Shown here: piece by piece, positions 62,367 through 64,000 of the stretch
How the letters are laid out: each line of letters opens with the position of its first letter
Position numbering within the stretch: the first letter of the stretch is position 1
Assembly (NCBI GenBank): GCA_016721085.1
Contig: JADKJI010000063.1
Coordinates: forward strand, 186,001-250,000
Source of the DNA: Chitinophagaceae bacterium
Lineage (GTDB): Bacteria; Bacteroidota; Bacteroidia; Chitinophagales; Chitinophagaceae
Length of the DNA: 64,000 nt
Direction: 5' to 3'
The notes under the pieces: generated by a model
The model's input: only the letters and a program-made list of their open reading frames with translations
Told to the model about the DNA's origin: nothing
Databases searched by the model: none
Position numbers and translations under genes: made by a program

Positions 62367-62693
62367 CTATCTCCAATCGGAACTTCTTAGTACGAGGATA
62401 ATACTGCTCAAAATGAGATGAGAAAATAAAATGGATGCAATCACAAATTTTTGATTCTTTGATCCTCTTTTTTTATCAATCAGAACCCCATACAAAATGA
62501 ACTGAAAAGCCCCAATGCACATTAATGACATTGATAAATGATCTTGCCAAATAGTATTAAAAGTAGCCCATGGGAAAAGAAGCATTGCAGGAGTAAAGCA
62601 ACCATGTCCGCCACCCATCAGTAAAATACAAATAAACGCCAATACAGGTGTCAAAATGCTAAAGTGAATTGACCATTTGTAATTTGCATCCAT
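62367..62693 (-). CDS. Small membrane protein between the csp genes
   Basis: A 108-residue protein with three transmembrane segments (about 10-28, 52-70 and 83-103) and a Gly/His loop (LLMGGGHGCFTP). Basic patch KKRGSKNQK lies between the second and third helix. No family recognised. It lies between two cold-shock genes on the same strand. Complete frame, function unknown. Confidence 0.6.
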   Translation of the reverse strand: MDANYKWSIHFSILTPVLAFICILLMGGGHGCFTPAMLLFPWATFNTIWQDHLSMSLMCIGAFQFILYGVLIDKKRGSKNQKFVIASILFSHLILSSIILVLRSSDWR

Positions 62694-62808
62694 GCAAAAA
62701 AAATATTTACGAATAGACCCTATCGATATATCAGAGAGGTTGGGCTAATAAATTTGCATATTACATTGAAACGAAACTCTTTAGAGTACTAGTATTATTA
62801 CAGAACTG

Positions 62809-63003
62809 CTAATTAGCCAATCTAACATCTGTAGCATTCATCCCTTTTTTACCCTGCGTTTTCTCAAAAGTAACTGAATCCCCTTCCCTTATAATATCAA
62901 CAAGACCTGTCTTATGAACAAATATTTCCTCTTTCGAACCTGAATCTACTATGAACCCAAATCCTTTTTCTTCATTGTAAAACTTAACTGTACCTGTTTC
63001 CAT
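62809..63003 (-). CDS. Cold-shock protein CspA family, second copy
   Basis: A 64-residue cold-shock domain: METGTVKFYNEEKGFGFIVD (RNP1) and EEIFVHKTGL (RNP2). It is about 60 percent identical by eye to the first copy. The two genes and their leaders look like a tandem duplication with a membrane-protein gene between. Probably an RNA chaperone. Confidence 0.93.
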   Translation of the reverse strand: METGTVKFYNEEKGFGFIVDSGSKEEIFVHKTGLVDIIREGDSVTFEKTQGKKGMNATDVRLAN

Positions 63004-63033
63004 GAATGAGTTTTTATTGATTAATTAGTATTC

Positions 63034-63059
63034 TTGAAATAAAGCTATGGAATTAAATT
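63034..63059 (-). promoter_or_regulatory. Conserved leader/promoter element of second csp gene
   Basis: Identical over 26 bases to 62228-62253 and 31 bases from the start codon of the second csp gene. The flanking leaders differ, so only this box is kept. Confidence 0.6.
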
Positions 63060-63181
63060 AAAGGACGTTTAAATTAAATAAAACAAGTTCAATTAAATCA
63101 TAGCCCAATTTAAAAAAATTCGATTAGGGCGTTGAACTAGTCAAACGTATAAAAAATCTATGCAATAGCAAATATCTCATT

Positions 63182-63556
63182 TCAAACACCGGCTATACCA
63201 TATCCAACAATCCCACATACGGCAGAAATAATGATCATCATTATTGCAGACTTTACTCCCAGCATCTCTTTTTCTTGCTCTTCAGTCATCCCATTATTAG
63301 CTTTCAGATATATTGAAAACCAAAACCCTATAGTTCCATCGTAAAGTCCAAGTAAAGCATTTGTAAATAGCATGATCGAAAGACTGTATTTTCTTGAAAC
63401 TAAAACCGCCAATAAAATATAGACGCAAAAGCTAATATAGCTTAACCTGGAATATTTAAATCCCTGCTTTCTTGATTCAATAGCACCTACAGTATCTATC
63501 AGAGTAATAGCAACAAATCCAAGCACAAAACAGATAATCAAATACATACATACCAT
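63182..63556 (-). CDS. Small membrane protein, 124 residues
   Basis: Four hydrophobic segments (about 3-22, 40-55, 58-85 and 103-122) with a short acidic loop (NNGMTEEQEKEML). N-terminus MVCMYLIICFVLGFVAITLI. No family recognised. It is followed leftward by the cold-shock genes and preceded by another membrane-protein gene. Likely an inner-membrane protein of unknown role. Confidence 0.6.
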   Translation of the reverse strand: MVCMYLIICFVLGFVAITLIDTVGAIESRKQGFKYSRLSYISFCVYILLAVLVSRKYSLSIMLFTNALLGLYDGTIGFWFSIYLKANNGMTEEQEKEMLGVKSAIMMIIISAVCGIVGYGIAGV

Positions 63557-63629
63557 AAGAAGAAATTAAATTTTTCATTACATCCTTGCATTCCATTAGT
63601 AAGTTATAAATAATACTCCTATTTATTAG

Positions 63630-64000
63630 TCAGTCCTCAATATCATCTGAAAATATTTTCCGAATTTTTGGATGCACTATCCAAATGCCAATTGGGAAAA
63701 ACCATAAAAGGAAAAAGTATCCAGCATAATTCTCAAATACAACAACTTTCTTGTTTTCTACCGTTGCAATACATTTTGCAATAAACCAAATAGTATAAAA
63801 AATACAATACATTGCAAACAGATGAAGGGGTATAATAACCCAGGCCATCCATCCAAAATCTTTGAAATTATCCTGATTTATTTCATACCCACCTTCGAAA
63901 ATTATATAAACTATAACCAGATAAAATAATGGGAACAGTAAATTAAAATGAAATCGATTGATTTTTAAATCGTGAGCGGCCGGCAATTTCTGAAACAAGC
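63630..64000 (-). CDS. Membrane protein, 5' end beyond window
   Basis: At least 122 residues with three hydrophobic segments (about 18-36, 50-74 and 90-108) and a basic-acidic tail (PKIRKIFSDDIED). The frame is open to the right edge with only a TTG near it, so the true start probably lies outside. The interior is W/F-rich (FLLWFFPIGIWIVHPK), as in small membrane proteins of DUF-type families in Bacteroidota. Function unknown. Confidence 0.55.
   Translation of the reverse strand, partial: LFQKLPAAHDLKINRFHFNLLFPLFYLVIVYIIFEGGYEINQDNFKDFGWMAWVIIPLHLFAMYCIFYTIWFIAKCIATVENKKVVVFENYAGYFFLLWFFPIGIWIVHPKIRKIFSDDIED

Overview
The window looks like a chromosome segment of a Bacteroidota bacterium, most likely from the Chitinophagaceae or near it. 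Evidence: TAnnTTTG-type promoter boxes lie before rplS, tatA, tig, clpX and a tRNA; Shine-Dalgarno sequences are scarce; the family set is typical (DUF4369-TlpA, DUF2752/TM2, DUF6688, DUF6624, RNase Y beside ZapA, paired ClpP). Placement is inferred from protein character only; no 16S gene is present.

Left part, 1-26.5 kb, is a dense, intact housekeeping block. Order: dnaB (partial, minus), a small VOC protein, pheT, a coiled-coil protein, zapA, a TlpA-type oxidoreductase (minus), rny, rplS, tatA, gatA, an MltD-like transglycosylase, then a minus-strand run relA/spoT-purA-acidic protein-pabB, tRNA-Leu(UAG), uspA, tig, clpP, clpP, clpX, a small conserved protein, a DUF2752/TM2 pair and an acyl-CoA dehydrogenase. 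Translation, cell division, RNA decay, stringent response and the trigger factor-ClpXP system are all represented. Gaps around tRNA-Leu and between tig and clpP hold very large perfect or near-perfect inverted repeats.

Middle part, 26.6-31.2 kb: a helix-hairpin-helix membrane protein whose frame is broken by one base, a FIST sensor followed after 14 bases by a hybrid histidine kinase, and a PhnP-like metallo-hydrolase.

Right part, 31.2-64 kb, is accessory DNA of different character. It carries small membrane and secreted proteins, a GH13 amylase, an erythromycin-esterase-like protein, a B1-type metallo-beta-lactamase lacking its middle, a WD40-caspase protein, an APC transporter, a regulator/amidohydrolase/outer-membrane-protein cluster and two cold-shock genes. 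A modular repeat family (about 14 recognisable copies of one core, 6 copies of one hairpin) fills gaps here and is absent from the first 31 kb. Eight genes from 26.6 kb onward carry 11 single-base frame breaks in total, against none seen in the housekeeping block. The sequence alone does not show whether this is gene decay or uneven sequence quality. A poly-G tract at 44,952-44,997 inside a repeat looks like an assembly artefact.

Most unusual: the repeat family and its capture as the C-terminus of the caspase gene, the frame-break cluster, the lactamase deletion, the giant palindromes, ClpX with Ser in place of a zinc-ligand Cys, three helically phased DnaA-box-like sites before dnaB, and an identical 26-base element before both cold-shock genes. 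I found no CRISPR array, no transposase gene and no recognised defence operon.
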